Shown here in pieces: positions 1 to 14,100 of a stretch of 64,000 nt of DNA (positions are counted from its first letter, which is position 1; every line of letters starts with the position of its first letter). A program made the translations under genes and the position numbers. The notes under the pieces were generated by a model. That model made no database searches. It was not told the DNA's origin and saw only the letters and a list, made by a program, of their open reading frames with translations. The DNA is from Amphibalanus amphitrite. Taxonomy: Eukaryota > Arthropoda > Thecostraca > Balanomorpha > Balanidae. The stretch is from positions 372,001-436,000 of the forward strand of contig NW_024881865.1 of assembly GCF_019059575.1 (NCBI RefSeq), given 5' to 3'.

Positions 1-398
1 AGATAACTATACCGTAAAAACAGCACGACCGCCTCATGGCCTTGTCTACCGTTACGCTTTCCAATGTCACATAAATGATCAAACAATGAGGATGTCATGG
101 GGGCTGTACGATAAAATCGCTGTTCATTTGCAGCAGCAGCGGCAGAATGCAGACGGCATTGCTACCGCTGTCAGTCTGTAAAAATCAGCCAACGTCACTG
201 CAACCGCTAGCTCAGAGAGACCTACGTCATGACGGTAGAAACGGCCTTCATAGACCGAAAAATTGGTCGGACGCGGGGACAGCTAGGAATAGCTCGCATG
301 GCCGAGCTCGGGGTTAGAAAGGCGTCCATCGTGCTCAGTGGCGTCGGTCTCTATATTCAGTACCTACATATCTTGGTACGAACAAGTTACCAGGCTGG

Positions 399-546
399 CA
401 TAGGCGGCGGAACGGGGAGGGCACCGGGGCACCGTGCCCCTCTTTGATTTTGGCATTTTAACATTAGCCCTATGGGCGTTGCATGGAAAGAATGGGACCA
501 AAAGTCGGCAGTGCCCCCCTTAATTGAGGGTGTTCCGCCGCTACTG
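399..546. mobile_element. Very short hAT-type MITE
   Basis: The 148 bp segment is bounded by inverted ends CATAGGCGGCGGAAC (left) and CAGTAGCGGCGGAAC (right, reverse complement). It is flanked by a perfect 8 bp direct repeat, CAGGCTGG, at 391-398 and 547-554. An 8 bp duplication is the hallmark of hAT transposition, so I infer a non-autonomous hAT derivative. It has no coding capacity. Confidence 0.75.
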
Positions 547-596
547 CAGGCTGGTAAGGACTACATGGAAATTACCTGGCACCCTACCGGCACCTT

Positions 597-1540
597 GTAG
601 GGGAAGCGGGGGTAACACCGCCACTGTGGGAAACACCGCCACCCCATCTGGCGGCGAAAGTATGAAATGTGAAGTGTAAAAATCCGTTATTTCCTATTGA
701 CCGCACGCAGGTAAGCGTCTTCTGATTTGTGTTCCGGTGTTTCAGTGTAATCGAAGCTCAATGTGGGCATTTAAAGAAAAACGCACATTCTCTTATAAAA
801 ATTCGATGAGTTGGGAGCACTTTTGAATGTCTTTAAGTAGAGACTCATTTTGATTTACTTGATTACATCGAAAAATAACTGATCGGCTTTGTCCAGTAGG
901 ATAAGTTTGCTTGAACCGTGTAGTGCATTCTTACCGCTGGCGATTTTTGCTTGTGATCACTTATTGGGAAACACCGCCACCCCGTGGCGGTGTTACCCCA
1001 ATTGAGGTTGCGGTGTTTCCTGTTTGTAGCGTGATAAGTGATGAAACTCCAAAGACACGCTTTATTTATGTTCGTAGATGTTCCTAAGTCGGGAATAAGC
1101 AGCTTATTTGATTTTTTACTTTATATTTTTCATGCATCCCGACCAAGCACTTGCCAGCTGTATAAAACTGGCAAACAGCTGATGAACCTATACCTATTTA
1201 GGTGTCCATTACCGATTATTTGCGAAAATTACCACTTACCGACAGGAAACTCATCGCACACGATCTCTGAACAATTAAAAGCTTTCGTAGGAATGGGTTG
1301 GGTTAACATCAACACCGGTGGCGGGGTTACCCACACAATTTGTAGGCAGCAAATATGCAAGGTATTTTTAAAAGTCGTGATACATGAAAACCTTTTAGGA
1401 GCATGCAAAATAAGTACCTAAAACACGTGAGAAAATGTTTAAATATTGTAACCAAAACAATAACTACCAAGAGACTTCACACATATTCTCTCATTTTGGC
1501 GAAAAGCTTAGGGGGGCGGTGTTACCCCCGCTTCCCCTAC
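597..1540. mobile_element. Non-autonomous DNA element with 26 bp inverted ends
   Basis: A perfect 26 bp inverted repeat (597-622 against 1515-1540, beginning GTAGGGGAAGCGGGGGTAAC) encloses about 900 bp of AT-richer sequence. The subterminal motif GGGAAACACCGCCACCCC recurs near 629 and 965, and a short GGCGGTGTTACCCC hairpin sits near 985. No convincing target-site duplication is visible, so the exact ends and superfamily are uncertain. No transposase frame is seen. Confidence 0.6.
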
Positions 1541-1859
1541 TCAGCCGGTACCTGGTACCCATTTAAAGGGACCCTCCCACCTTCAAAAAAGTTAATGAAT
1601 TGGCATAAAAGTGATGTAGCGTGAATCACAAAGAGCGAAAATGAACATCTACCAAATTTTACCGGAAAATATTCAACCGTTTTCGAGATATAAGACTTTT
1701 ATTTTTGTTTACTTTTTGGGAACTCCGCTGTTTCTATGACGTCACATAAAGGTTTTCTTTACGTCGGCATTTGGAAGCAATAATTTGGTATCAAAGTGCG
1801 ACAAATATTGCGCGAATGATGCGTTTATCTTATCAAGGTCAATATATGATGGCCAACAA

Positions 1860-2100
1860 AGGATTCCAGGACAATTCTTCTTATGGCATTTTTTCGTATC
1901 GCAATTCTTCGTCTGCAAATCTTCGTCAGGGCATTTATTCGTATCGCATTACTTTGTCTCGCATCAGGGTATATGAAAATCGGCTCGCATTTCTTCTTCA
2001 ACGCAAATATATGCAAGAGTAAGCATTGATGGACAAATAAATGCACCGACGAAGATTTGTAGACGAAGAAATGCGGACGAAGAAATGTCATGCGAGGATT
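1860..2100. repeat. TTCGT-rich interrupted inverted repeat
   Basis: The left arm (about 1886-1965) is built from short units such as TTCGTATCGCA and CTTCGTCTGCAAATCTTCGTC. The right arm (about 2050-2095) carries their reverse complement, for example GACGAAGATTTGTAGACGAA. The two arms could fold together with a loop of roughly 100 bases. It may be a decayed fold-back element; no duplication is visible at its edges. Confidence 0.4.
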
Positions 2101-3507
2101 CGTTCGGGTACCATGACATTTATGTGATTTCAAAGTCAAGGTTCACAGCTGATCTGCTAAATCAAGCCAAGAATCCAAACTATCAAAAAACTATAAATAT
2201 TTGTTTGTCTGTCACAGAGGTCTCAAGCAATATAAGGTTGACATATGTTGAATCAAAAATCTACTGCCACAACTCACATCTCCTGCCTTAGTTTATCATT
2301 GTTGTTTTAACTTGCTTTCAAGAGAAACAGAAGCCAGTATCTGATATCACTTCAGATGATTGTTTCAAGATCTGAGTTCAAATGGAATTAAAAGCAAGAT
2401 CAAGATGAAACAGGGATTATTGCTGTTAAAGTAGTTTGGCCATGATACAACAGGCACATAAATCATTAGCCAAATCAAATACTGGTTGGTTTGTCAAGAT
2501 GTTTGTTGTCTGTCGTCTGTCGAGCTGCTATGAACACTGAACGCTCTCACTCTTACTTTTTTTTCATACTCATACTCATATATTTCGGAAACATCCATAA
2601 GTACATGGGTCTTCAGTTTTCCACGTCAAGCTCAAGATTAAAGTACATAAAAAATATCCAAGTACACATCCCTCAAATTTAAAACAGTACATAAAAACAT
2701 ACTTTAAAGAGAGTAGTTTAAGTTGAATGGTAGTGAGCTGTAATTAGACAAAGCAGCTATTCAGTGCTCACATCAAGCCAGGCTAGGAAATGGCATCAAC
2801 TGTGGTGGGAGGAAGCAGGTTCGGCAGGCCTATGTTGTAAACTTCTGTTGTGTCTTGTGTTTGATCAACTGATGTTTTCTGCTCTGTTTTGTGCAGTGAT
2901 AGTAGCAGGTAACTGCATGCTTGTTAAATTATGTGAATAAACGAATTCATAACATTGCATTTTTCTCTCCATGCAAGGAACAAGTAAGATGTTGTAGAAA
3001 ATGTAATAGAGGGCTGCATTGCTGATTTCATGCACTTTATCAGAGCTTTATTTAGAATTGCTTTCCTGAAAGCTACACACAGGCCACAGCACTGAAATTC
3101 ACAATGTCATAGCTTTTGGCAGAAAAAAAAGAAAAGACTTGCCTAGGTAAAATTGGCTGAAAGTATGGCAGAGCAGGTCTTGATGCGTATGCCCATCCGT
3201 GTGCTTGCCGAAGCCGAACTGACTGCAACACATTAACTCTGACCCACCATGGTGGCTGGCATATCCTGAACTTTCACCACTCTAAACAAGACAACTTTCA
3301 GCCCTCAGCATTGTATTAAAACACTGTACATGGCAGTTGACACTCAAAATTTGTTTCAGTGCCATCCACGGACAACATCAGTCGCCATTCACCAGGCCAG
3401 TAAAAACAGAATAGATAATAGTTTCAAACCCATGTAGTCAGAGTTACTAGGTCTGCACCTCAAAACAAAATCCAGGTGACATTCACCACGCCAGTAAAAA
3501 AAACAGG
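2101..3507. other. No gene seen; intronic sequence with a 90 bp-spaced duplication
   Basis: No coding exon, RNA gene or bounded transposon was recognised here. A short motif, CATTCACCASGCCAGTAAAAA, occurs twice about 90 bp apart (near 3391 and 3480), immediately before the next mobile element. On the gene model used here the stretch lies downstream of the second CrebA-like exon, in its following intron. Confidence 0.5.
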
Positions 3508-3509
3508 TA

Positions 3510-4624
3510 CCGTAAAACGGGGTGTTAAGGGACAGTTTTGAGGTGTTTTGTTATATAACTCAAGAAGGGTTGGAGATAGAAGCATCAAATTGTCAGCATT
3601 TTATGTGGAATTTGGTGCTTTACATGCCTGCCACATTAAAGTTTTTAAGATTTATACCTGCATCTTATTTTTTATTATTTTTCATCACTGTCCCTTAGCA
3701 CCCCAATGTGGGGTGTTAAGGGACACCTTATTATTCCAAGAAATGGTCATCAAATGCCCACAATTGGGGTGTGGAAGGGCACACAATTTATTTATTGAAA
3801 TGTTTTGCATATTCTGTCACAAAACAAGTCAGGTTCATTCACCACTAATGACCTTTTTAGCCAATTACGTGTAATGCAGTTTACGCTTGTGGAAAATGTG
3901 CTAATTATACGGTAAACAGAACCAAAAAGTAATCTTCTGTCATCAATAAAAACCCATGTTGAAGCTTGTCACTTGTCATTATGTTGCCCTCTTTGTTTTA
4001 GCCTTTTTATGATGACATCACATTTACTTACATCAGTCTCCATTGACCCATCATTGTAAAAGGAGTGTTGAGATGTTTTGTTACATAACTTAAGATGTGT
4101 TAGAGATAAAAGCATGAACTTGCCAGCATTTTATGTGGAATTTGGTGTTTTCCATGCCTACTTAATTAAATTATATTTATATATTATTTTTTTATTTTTT
4201 CTTCCCTGTTCCTTAGCACCCTACATCCACCTCAAGATATGCATGTATCCGGAAAAGAGGAAGAGGATGATGAATGAATGGGTGGATTTGCACAAGTTTT
4301 TCAGGAAACATGTGCAATACATGTGACAATACACCTATGCATTCATTTTCCCTGTACACCCACTAGTTTATGTGGTATACACAGAGTTTTGGAGATGTTT
4401 CAATTTTGTGAAAATGTAGCATTATTTTCAAATCCATTTTTGAACCAAATCACTTGCATGAAAAACCATACCATTTTCTCCTATGGTCAAGAGCAAAACA
4501 GTGTCAACTACCACACTGAAGTTTTTATTGAACCTTCTCAAATTAGGAAGTTAATATAACTCAAAGTTTTTCCCATGCAACTGTCCCTTAACACCCCACT
4601 GTCCCTTAACACCCCATTTTACGG
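3510..4624. mobile_element. TA-flanked DNA element, composite, non-autonomous
   Basis: The ends form a 27 bp inverted repeat (CCGTAAAACGGGGTGTTAAG... left, one mismatch to the right arm) flanked on both sides by TA (3508-3509 and 4625-4626), as expected of the Tc1/mariner group. Inside, the end motif GTGTTAAGGGACA recurs several times, including a back-to-back pair at 3689-3725. A block of about 170 bp is present twice (about 3538-3710 and 4068-4225), diverged. The structure suggests several copies of a smaller element fused into one. No transposase frame is seen. Confidence 0.7.
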
Positions 4625-4703
4625 TAGGTACTTAGGTAACGTAACAGCTTCAAATCTGGTAACATGTTGGTCGGACTTAACACTACCATATGTACATGGA
4701 ATA

Positions 4704-5159
4704 GGGCCTGTTCCAGCGCCTCCAGAAACCTCCAGAAAGCTCCAGAAAGCTCTAGAATCCTCCAGAGAGCGTTCCAGCGCCTCCAGAAAGCTCCAGAAAG
4801 CTCTCACCAAAGCTCCAGAAACCTCCAGTAGCCTCCAGAGAGTTGGGAGGTCCAAATTTCTCTGGAGGCTCTGGTCTACAATTATGGCGCACATTTGACA
4901 ATCACGAATGTAAACAAAGGACTTTTGACTGATTATTTTACTACTTGAATGTAAAGAATATTACATTGCTACAATTTTGTTAATCTTTCTTAATAAAATT
5001 GAAGACAAATTATGCGTTTCAAGAGAGAACAATCGTCATTCTTTTGGTATATGTGATGCCAATCTCCAGAAATCTCCAGATTGCGTTCCAGCGCCTCCAG
5101 TAAAACCTCTGGTAGAGCCTCCAGTCAAGAATTTCTACTGGAGGCGCTGGAACAGGCCC
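4704..5159. mobile_element. MITE made of CTCCAGA repeats
   Basis: Inverted ends GGGCCTGTTCCAGCGCCTCC are perfect over more than 20 bp at 4704 and 5159, with ATA directly flanking both (4701-4703, 5160-5162). Much of the left third is a degenerate tandem array of CTCCAGAAAG units. A 3 bp duplication and GGG/GGC ends are compatible with a PIF/Harbinger-type MITE, but ATA is not the classic TWA target, so the superfamily is a guess. Confidence 0.65.
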
Positions 5160-5162
5160 ATA

Positions 5163-8100
5163 ATATGATACCATTCTGGACAACAAAAGTGTATAATAAA
5201 ATTAATTTAGAATACTTTGGCAGCATGATTTACGAGCACAGGCAGGTGTTACCTACCAGCCTTCTCAATGCTCGTAAAACCAACATTGTAGTTTTGATTT
5301 TACCTTACATGATAACACACTTGGCTGCAATGGCACATTTAATTTAACACTGTGAAAAGACCAGTTATAACCACTTCACAAGCACAATTGCACCTCATGC
5401 CGACATCCTTTTCCAAAGACAGTCAGCAGCGTCTTTCGTCAAAACTGGAAGATCAATCCCCTTTCAACTGTTAACATCAAAAATATTTCTTCATGGTGTG
5501 ATCTCCTATGGAAACCTTGCGGGAAAAGAATTAATGTCAATTGTCAGCTCTTCAAATTTCTTTGGACTTAAACTTGCAGTACCATATCCAGTTTGCTTTG
5601 ATATTTTGTTTTTCATTCCATGTTGAAGTTGAACACCAAGCTCCAGATATAGCAGGCAGCTTGATCATCTTCGGCCTTGGTAAATATCAGTCCAAGTTCA
5701 AGTGGTGGGTATCTTCTAATATTCAAATTAAAATGAAAAGCAATAGGCTTTCTCAGCGCCGACGACGGATTTCACGTTGATAAAAAAGGGAGCTCAAGGT
5801 CAGCAAAACTCGGGTTCAAGGAATGGCGGGCGTTGAAATGACTGCTGACGTCATCAACAAACCGCTAATGGTTAAGAGATAGGGACTAAGCTGGTCCCAC
5901 CCTGCAAGTAAAGGGAAGAAATTTCTTGAACACCATAAAGCTGCGGGGGTTGCGACCAGGATAAATGGTGGTTTCTGAGCCTGGCCGCAAACTTGGCTAT
6001 CTCATCTCAAAACTAATGTTAAGGTGGGATGGTCCCTTTAAGTTGGTATCGAACAGCCTGCATGGTTTCCATCACTAGCATTCAAGCAGTAAGGCAGTGG
6101 CACCGGCTTCGGCGTCTTCGGCGGCCGGTCCGACCGGTGCCTCAGCCCCGTGTCACCGCGCAGGAGGACCGGTCGACACACAGGTTAGACAGACATACAC
6201 ACACGGGCCAGGACCGGTCACCGACCAAAGCCCGGCTCGGTGACCTTGACTTCTGGTCGGGCGTCGAGGTGCTGGCGGCGGCGTCTTGCGTCACCACGCA
6301 GGAATGGCTGGATCAGTGGCCAGAGCACACCGGTGCCTCAAGTTCAAGGCTGTATTTTTACTAGGAAACTCGCTTCCGGATTGACTTATCTTAGCGAAGA
6401 GCCTCGCTGAAAGAATGTCGTAGCGGTGAGTTGTTTTTTATCCACTTGCTTCGTGTGATGTTGAAATAAGCTGAGCTGCAACGGACTCTTGAAGGAAGTT
6501 GGACGTCTACGCATTTGAAGTCTGAAAAAGTTTGGCTGTACGATGAGATGAGCCCTGCAATATATTTTTTAGCGGGACCCGTTCGTTAAATTTTGCCGAG
6601 AGCTGACAACATTCGGAGCTCCAAACGTTAATGAGTACAATGAGTACGAGTAACTACCAGTGCAATAGGGTTCTGAAACGTAATGGACATGATATTTTAG
6701 CCGCTAACAAGATTTTTCAAGATAGTCGCTACAAGAACAGGCTGCAAGAATCTCAGATATTCAACGCAAATAGGAGACTTGGCCAAGCTCCGGCCCGAGC
6801 CATTATCCAACCACAGAGTTTACGCAGCACTCGCAAAGAAGCGCATGTACCGTTGAAACGACTAAAGAGCGTTTGAGTCTCGGTATCATGTCCTGAATAG
6901 TCACAGGGCCAGCTCATCTTCCCGGGTATTCATGACCGTACGTCATGAATGCCATCCAGGTAGCGGCGTCGTTTGCATTCCGTTTGGCAACTCCCAGCCA
7001 TAACTGCGTCAATGCAGAGGTCATCGGCCGGAATAGCGCCGTGCAAACACTTGCACGGTACCAGGCTTTGTTTCATCTTCGGTCATAGTAATATGTCATT
7101 ACCATAAGTCAATGCGGCTACCGTTCGAGTGTTTCCCCAAGATTGGATAGTCGGTCAACATAGTGTCACCGAGTTCGACTAGTGACCTCTGGGCTCTAAA
7201 CAACAGCTATAGCAACCTCGGAGGATTCGATGTCAATGAATAATTCAGCCCACTTTAGTGTCCAATGGCATCTTCACCGGCCGCACCTGAACGCAGCAGT
7301 CGGCACGACGACGGCGGCGGCGGCGGCCGTGGCATTGACCTCCGTCGGCAGCCGCGGAGGGGAGGGGTGGGAGGGGGAAGGGGAGGTCACGGGACGGACG
7401 GGATCCGGTCCGTGCTCTCCCGGCACCGGACGGTCAGCATGAGCCGCCTGATCTGCCGTCTCAGCCGGCTCCACTGAGGCGGCGAGTGGTGAGTTCAACG
7501 CGCCCAGAGCCCGCTAACACCAGCCGGCGGTAGCCGCCCTGGTCAGGGTGGTCGTGTCGGTGGTCAGGTGTTCTCGCAGGTGCGACCGACAGGTGCGGCG
7601 GACGAACCCAGCCAACCGAGCCGGTCCCCTCCAGCCGCAGCGAGATGAGGATAGCCACCGAGCGATGGTCCCCCGCAGCAACGCCGTAAGGTGAACCCAA
7701 CGACGCCTGCAGGACCAGCTGACCGCACCATCGGACATTGACGCTGCACAGAGCCCGGGGGGCATCGTCAGAAAAAAAACACGCGGCACCTTGCGCAACG
7801 AGACGCCGGCTGCGGCCACTACGCGGCGCGCGGCCAGCGCCGACCAATTGTCTGGCGCAGCGTGCGTATCCGGTCGCGGCAAACCGGCGCGACAGGCTGC
7901 AGGTATGCCGTGCCGAATCCGGCGTCCACCAGCGTCCGGACGTCGCCGCGCGGTGACATTTTGCCGGTGGACCACCTATAAAGGTCAACAGAACGAGTGG
8001 GCCCACCGCGGGCGAACCAGACGGGACGGGAGTGGAGTCGGGCCACCGAGAGAGAGAGACGCAGTGGGCCGCCGCCAGCCATCGGCTCAGTCACTGGCCT

Positions 8101-11100
8101 CTTGATGAATGCGGCAGTGGGGCCGGGCGGGGAACCTGTTCGGGTCGCCATTACCCAGCGGCCAACAGTTAAAATCTACGGAGAGGGGCTGAGGAATCCA
8201 GGCACCTGGCGACGTCCGTGAACGGGCGACAGAGGAGCGGCGTACATACGGGAAAACCGGGACGGGTGCGGTGATGGAAAACTGGGACTTACCGTCAGAG
8301 GTTCAACGGAAAAACACCGCTGTCTGCCTGGCACCATAGCTTAGGTTGAATGGAGGATGACGAGCCAACATCTTCAATACCTAGCTAATAGATTAAATGA
8401 ATGGATGCGAGTCAAACTCTTCAGATAATGGAATGCGGAATGCCGGTAGGAGCTAATCGGTCGAATCGAAAACGAAATTCGTAGTTCAAATCGCCAATGA
8501 CTTAGGAAGGTCTAGCGAAGATCAAATCAGAAATGCCTACGCACCGGTCACAAGGGGTCAAGCAAGAGCCTCTGAGATGAAACTACGAGCTTCTGAAAAT
8601 GCTGGCGACGGATAAACATATTCCACCAACGCAGAGACCCGGACTATTTGTCTCAGAGTCCGGGTTCCTCTGTCAAACAATCGCCTCTCCTGTCAAAATA
8701 TCGTCCCTTCTGTCAAACAGACCATTAGTTTTGTTTTTGTCCGTGATGGATTAGGTAGACAAAACGCTTACAATCATCGTTTCTGACAGGCCCTGCATGA
8801 AGTGAAACATCTTCGCGTCGAAAACTTGCGCTTTAATCAGTCATATCCGATAGCCGATTCATCCGCGTGGAAAAGTCAGGGCAGAGCCGCTTTTAAGTCT
8901 GTATTATTTGGAAGAACGCGACACCAGTTCATAAGTGGTAAAGATGCCAGAAGAAGAAGCGAGTCCTATGTATGAGACGACCACCAGGCTCAAGGAAAAA
9001 TAAACTATTTAATAAAAAAAAAATATTGGTCCCGTAGTGACGTCTAATCACGCACGACAAAGTGTGCCAATTTTGACATCTCCGACGGGTACAGGGTAGG
9101 CACTGACGTATTGTTTCATAATGCCTGCTGTCATTTCGTGAAATATCACGTGCAGACTCGGAGCATATTGAAAAGGGCACTGTGTTGATTGACAGTCGAG
9201 CGGAGCGGCCGGTCCGTGTGGGTCTGTGGGACCAGTCAGCCATTTATGACCGGAGCCGACCGGCACGACTATAGCCAGTGACCGAGTCAGAGCAGCATGC
9301 ACCGTCCGGTGGGGGCACCGCCCACTCTTCTCCGCCCACCCTTCTATTATTTTATCATGTGACTCAAAGTCTGACCCACCTCCCATCCCTCCCCCATCCA
9401 TCTGACCCAGAACCGCATCCGCCGCTAATCTCAGTCGTAAGGCGCAGTCGCCCGCCAGACACGGCCCTGGCCACGCCCGACGCTTGTTTTGTGCCGTCGC
9501 AAAACCGACCGGCCCGATCTCGCCCCCCCCCCCGCTCGTGGTGGGAGGGGAGGGGGAGAGGGCAGCTGGGTGACGGCCGGCCCGACAGGCCGCCCGCCGA
9601 GCCGGCGACAGGTGCATAGAGCGACGGCGGTGGCCCGGGAGCCAGACGGAACGACTTGGCCCAGACGGCCGCGTGAGGGTCGAACCACCTTAGAGCTAAG
9701 CAATGGTGGTGAGCTTACAGTCACCCCTCAATCAGCAGCAACATTATCGTTTTAGTTTAGGAATGCATGCGCTTCTATCGAAAGCATAAGGTTTGTCAAA
9801 GATCAGTGTAAAGACGAGCAAACGGCGGCTGAGGATTGCATGCTTCCTTCGGCTTTCTTATTCTGAAGCAAATTTCCAAAAGTATTTTCCCTCTCGTTTC
9901 AAATCTTGACTCCGCTATCTCAGATCCCATAGCACGAGCGGTGAGCCACCTCCTTGCACCTAACGCCGCGACTTTCTAAGAATGTTCCGCTCGAACGAAC
10001 TAATCCAGCGCGCATCACGTCACGACACGAGATGTCAGAGATGTGACATCCCGGCCCGGCAGCCGCCGCCACACAATAATGCCATGTTCATACCCGCGGA
10101 CTGGTTCTCCACGAGATCTAAAGGTGAGGGTCAGACCAAGGTCGGCAGGACATCGCACCCGGAGAACCGGGAAACCCTGTTTGTGCAACTCGTCTTTACT
10201 TTTTGGATGCTTGCAGAATGCAGATGCAGTCTCGCGGAGGCATTTTTTATGTGAATTTCACCGTTTAAAATACCGGGAAGATGTCTCGAGTGGATTGTCA
10301 TTCGTCGACGGCATCGTTACCTGTGTGAATTGATAATGGGTGTTCAGAGCATGTAAAGTGCGAGCCTCGTCGCTTTTTAAATGGGTTCTTCAAAGCATGG
10401 CGCGCTTAGGAATTATTATAGCCAAACACAGTTGGAGTCCAGCTCCAGACCTCACTGACTGCCAATCAAATTCCTCCAAAACCACATTCAACAAAAGGCA
10501 AAATACAACTGCCTCAGTTAGATTCAGAAGAGAAACATCTGCAAATGCACACATCAAACACCGCCGTAGCACCTGAACCGCCATGAGCTAACCACCACAG
10601 GACAGGGTCACCAGCGTCCCTCAGAACTGCACCTGACCTCGGCTTTCACGTGTTCATTCTCTCGAACATTTGTTCTTTCACTTCGGCATACCTACGTCAA
10701 TAGTCCCTTTTAGCTTATTCACCTGTTTCCCGCATGTGTTGTTCCTCCTCCATTCACTTATCGGTTGTTCTGATGCTGCTGACGTCACTGTCACAGCTAG
10801 CCCAGCTAGACAGACCTTATGAGCATATAATAAGACCTCTATGGAGCCAGCGTATGTCCGCCGAGTATTGAACTCTGTCCATCTGCCGTCGCCACCTCAG
10901 CCGTCGTTGTCAGCGGCAGGACACGCTGACAGGCAGACACACTCTGCGTGCTGCGATGACGGAGTACCCGGCGGTGGCGCGGGACGTCAGCCGGTGCCGC
11001 GCGGCACGGACCGGGGACACCGACCGTCACGGGTGGACGGGTCCCGACGGATGGCAGACGGTGGACGGCAGACGGGGACCAGCGTCACGGCCACGGCCAG

Positions 11101-14100
11101 ACCGCACCGCCGAGGCACGGACATCTGGTGTGGTCACTTCGTGGGCGGCTGCTGTATGTCAGGCTAAGCCGTGGAACATAGCACTCGAGAGAGCGGAATC
11201 CAGGCCCTTCGGCAACGAAGACCCACAGCACAACACACTCAATCGTAGATCAGAATCTGGAGTGACGCGACTATAGTAAATCCCGACGCTAGATAAAATT
11301 AGAGCGCTCAGCCCACATCAAACGGAAGGAAGTAAAATGGATGGCCAATCAGCTGATTCAGCTGGACGTGACGTTGCTCGTAACGCGGCGTCGGACGTGA
11401 CGGACGTGACTGATCAGTTGAACGCCGGGCACTGGGTTCATCATGTGACGTGACTCAGGCACGGCGGATTCCCAGCGCTGCAGGCACGTCGGGCCAGAGA
11501 CTCCCGGCTACGTGCCCGAAAGGTGCTCCATGCACCAAGAGAAACTATTATATATCTTACGAGCAAAGCAGGTTCAGTTACCAGACCAAGTGCACCAGGC
11601 GATCCAGAGACGGTGATAAATATGGCGCTTTCAGCGAGCGCTGCCTGGCGCTCGTGCGATGAGACGTTTCCAAACATACCGCCCACAAATAACCAACATG
11701 AGCGATGTGACTGCGGCTGGAGCGATGAACGATCCGTTCGCCTCACGTAGCAGCTGAGTGAGGAACGGCACCAAAAACCTCCGCATAGTGTCAAACAGCT
11801 GCAGTATTACATACCACGGAGTTATTCACTGCCTTTCTAGAGACCACCGACTAAATGACGAACGGCACTCAATAGGACAACAATAATTGCCTGGTTATTC
11901 GAACTCCTAGACTCGCCCCTCCGCTTAGCAACACTGTTATGAAAACGCACGTGTACGATCGATCCAAGAACAGTATCGCGACTCAGCCTGACCACGAAGC
12001 GTCCACTGTCCATCCACGGGTTCCATGGGTCGTCTGTGCATTGCGCATACGTAATGGGGTATTTCGGCGCTATGCAAGTCCACCAAACCCTCCAGCAATC
12101 CGTCGTACCGTCCAGCCCGAGCTATTCACTCCCACTAACCCTCTAGCCATGTGTCGTGCCGTACCGACCAGCCGCCGTAACATCGTACCGTGCCGTGCCG
12201 ACGTCTAACGGCCCACCGCGGTCCGGTGGGCGCACTAAGTAAGGTACCGCGGCCCGGTCAGCGCAAACGGCGGGCGGGAATCCCACAGAACACGGTGACC
12301 GGCCGCCGGCCGCCAGTCCGCCGCTACTGGAAGATCGTACAAACCACGAGCATGGAAATAAGTGCGAAGATTGGAGCAGGTACAGGAAAAGAAAGATCAC
12401 GGGTGAAGTGGGTGCGTTGGTATGTTACCAACGCCCTGTCAGAATACAGATGTATTCTCTGTGGTCCGTGGACATCTCTGGATTGTCAATTAGAGGCACC
12501 CAAACCAGTTTTAGCACCACCGCTTCAGGTTTACAAAGGTCGTAGCCCTCCCCGTAGGTGGAAATCTCTTGGCTCCAAGGGTCGATTCCACGGACGACGC
12601 GATAAGAGTCGGTTTATTAGTGGCTCAGCCAGCGGTTTATCGGTCTCGCATATTCCGGCAGCGGGCGACGGCCAGCCCGGGGGAGGTGCCGGTCCGTTCC
12701 TGTCGGAATCCGGTTCCAACAGTTAGAGACCGCTCGTCAGTCCCTGCCAGAGGCCGTCGAACTGGGGAGCGGAGTAGTTCCAGACGACAGACGTCACAGT
12801 GTGCCTGTTCAAATGATACCATGACCTATTCGAATGACCTTTCATATGTGTATGACAAGCCTGCTCCATATCATTCGAGGACAGATCTGCAGAGAGCTAT
12901 TACAGCGGCAGCCTCTACATAGATAACGCAGCACCGCTCCTGACAGATATCAGAGGAGACGGCTACCTAGATACTCCAACGGCGCTCCCGACACGCCCAC
13001 TCTGCAGCCCACCGCCGCCGGCCGTTTCGATCAGCGTGATACCAGCCGCCCGTCGTTTTTATCCACCCCTTTCCATCAGCCGCCGGCTGGTAAACTAGAA
13101 CTCCAGTCCCAACCGGCTGTGTTGCGCTACAAAAACCCGATTGAGAACGGGTGGCCTCTGGTCGAGTCAGCTCGTCAGGCTCCGTGCCGATCACATGCCT
13201 GCCGCGTCACCGGCGGCGACCGCGCCGTATCGATCCGCTGTCGACTTCACCGGTCCGCCGAGCGAGCGGCGCGCACTGAACGTCATGTGCATATCGATTA
13301 TTACGTGCCGTTTTCGGTGGCACGGCGCCGGCGAACCGTCACATGTTGGAGGTTGGAGAGGTTGGAGAGGGTGGAGAGGGTGGAAAGAGAGAATATGAAC
13401 AGGGAAATGAGAACGGACGGGCCATGCTGCCTTTGGTCCAGAAGCGTGGTTGGTATATTGTGATGCATGAAGATGCAAGGAGAGATTGTTAATCGCATAT
13501 GAAAAAGCAAAAGTGTGGATGAGAAACAGACAATATTGTAACCGGACCGGAGACAGGACAATGCTATGTGGCTCGTCAGTCCAGTTAGGAATCAAACACA
13601 ACAGAACATCGGTGTTCTAACCAGGATTGGGCGGCGCCGACACATGTACCGGTCTACAGTGGACGTTGGACAATGGACATGCTTGCAGCACCGGCCGTGG
13701 CCGTGTGTCAGTATCGGTAAGAGCAGACGGCGACGCACTATATGGTCCGTAGCAACGCTGAACTGAATGACAGGTGGGAGCACGAATCAAGAGTCGGTGC
13801 TGAAACATAAGGAAACGGTGACGGGCTTCCGCCGGTGGCAAGGTGTGGGGAGGCGAGGTTGAATTTAGCCGAGCGCTCAAAATGCCACCGCACTGGCACG
13901 TGCCGTGTCAGGGGACTGTAGCAGTGAACTTTGTACAATGTAGCACTGAGGGCCAGCACGCACTGGCCGAAATCAATGGCCGCTCAAACATGAAGCACCA
14001 GTAAAGGCGAAGTGGGTGGAGTACCGCGAGGCCACATTGCATGGCTACTTTCTGCAAACTTAGCCCACTTGTGCTAGCTAGTGAAATGTTTAGTTATATA

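Noticed and set aside
7461..8006. 181-codon minus-strand frame with a TATA-like CTATAAAG at 7975-7982
   Set aside because: The TATA-like site is on the opposite strand, no initiator follows at the right distance, and the frame has no protein features.
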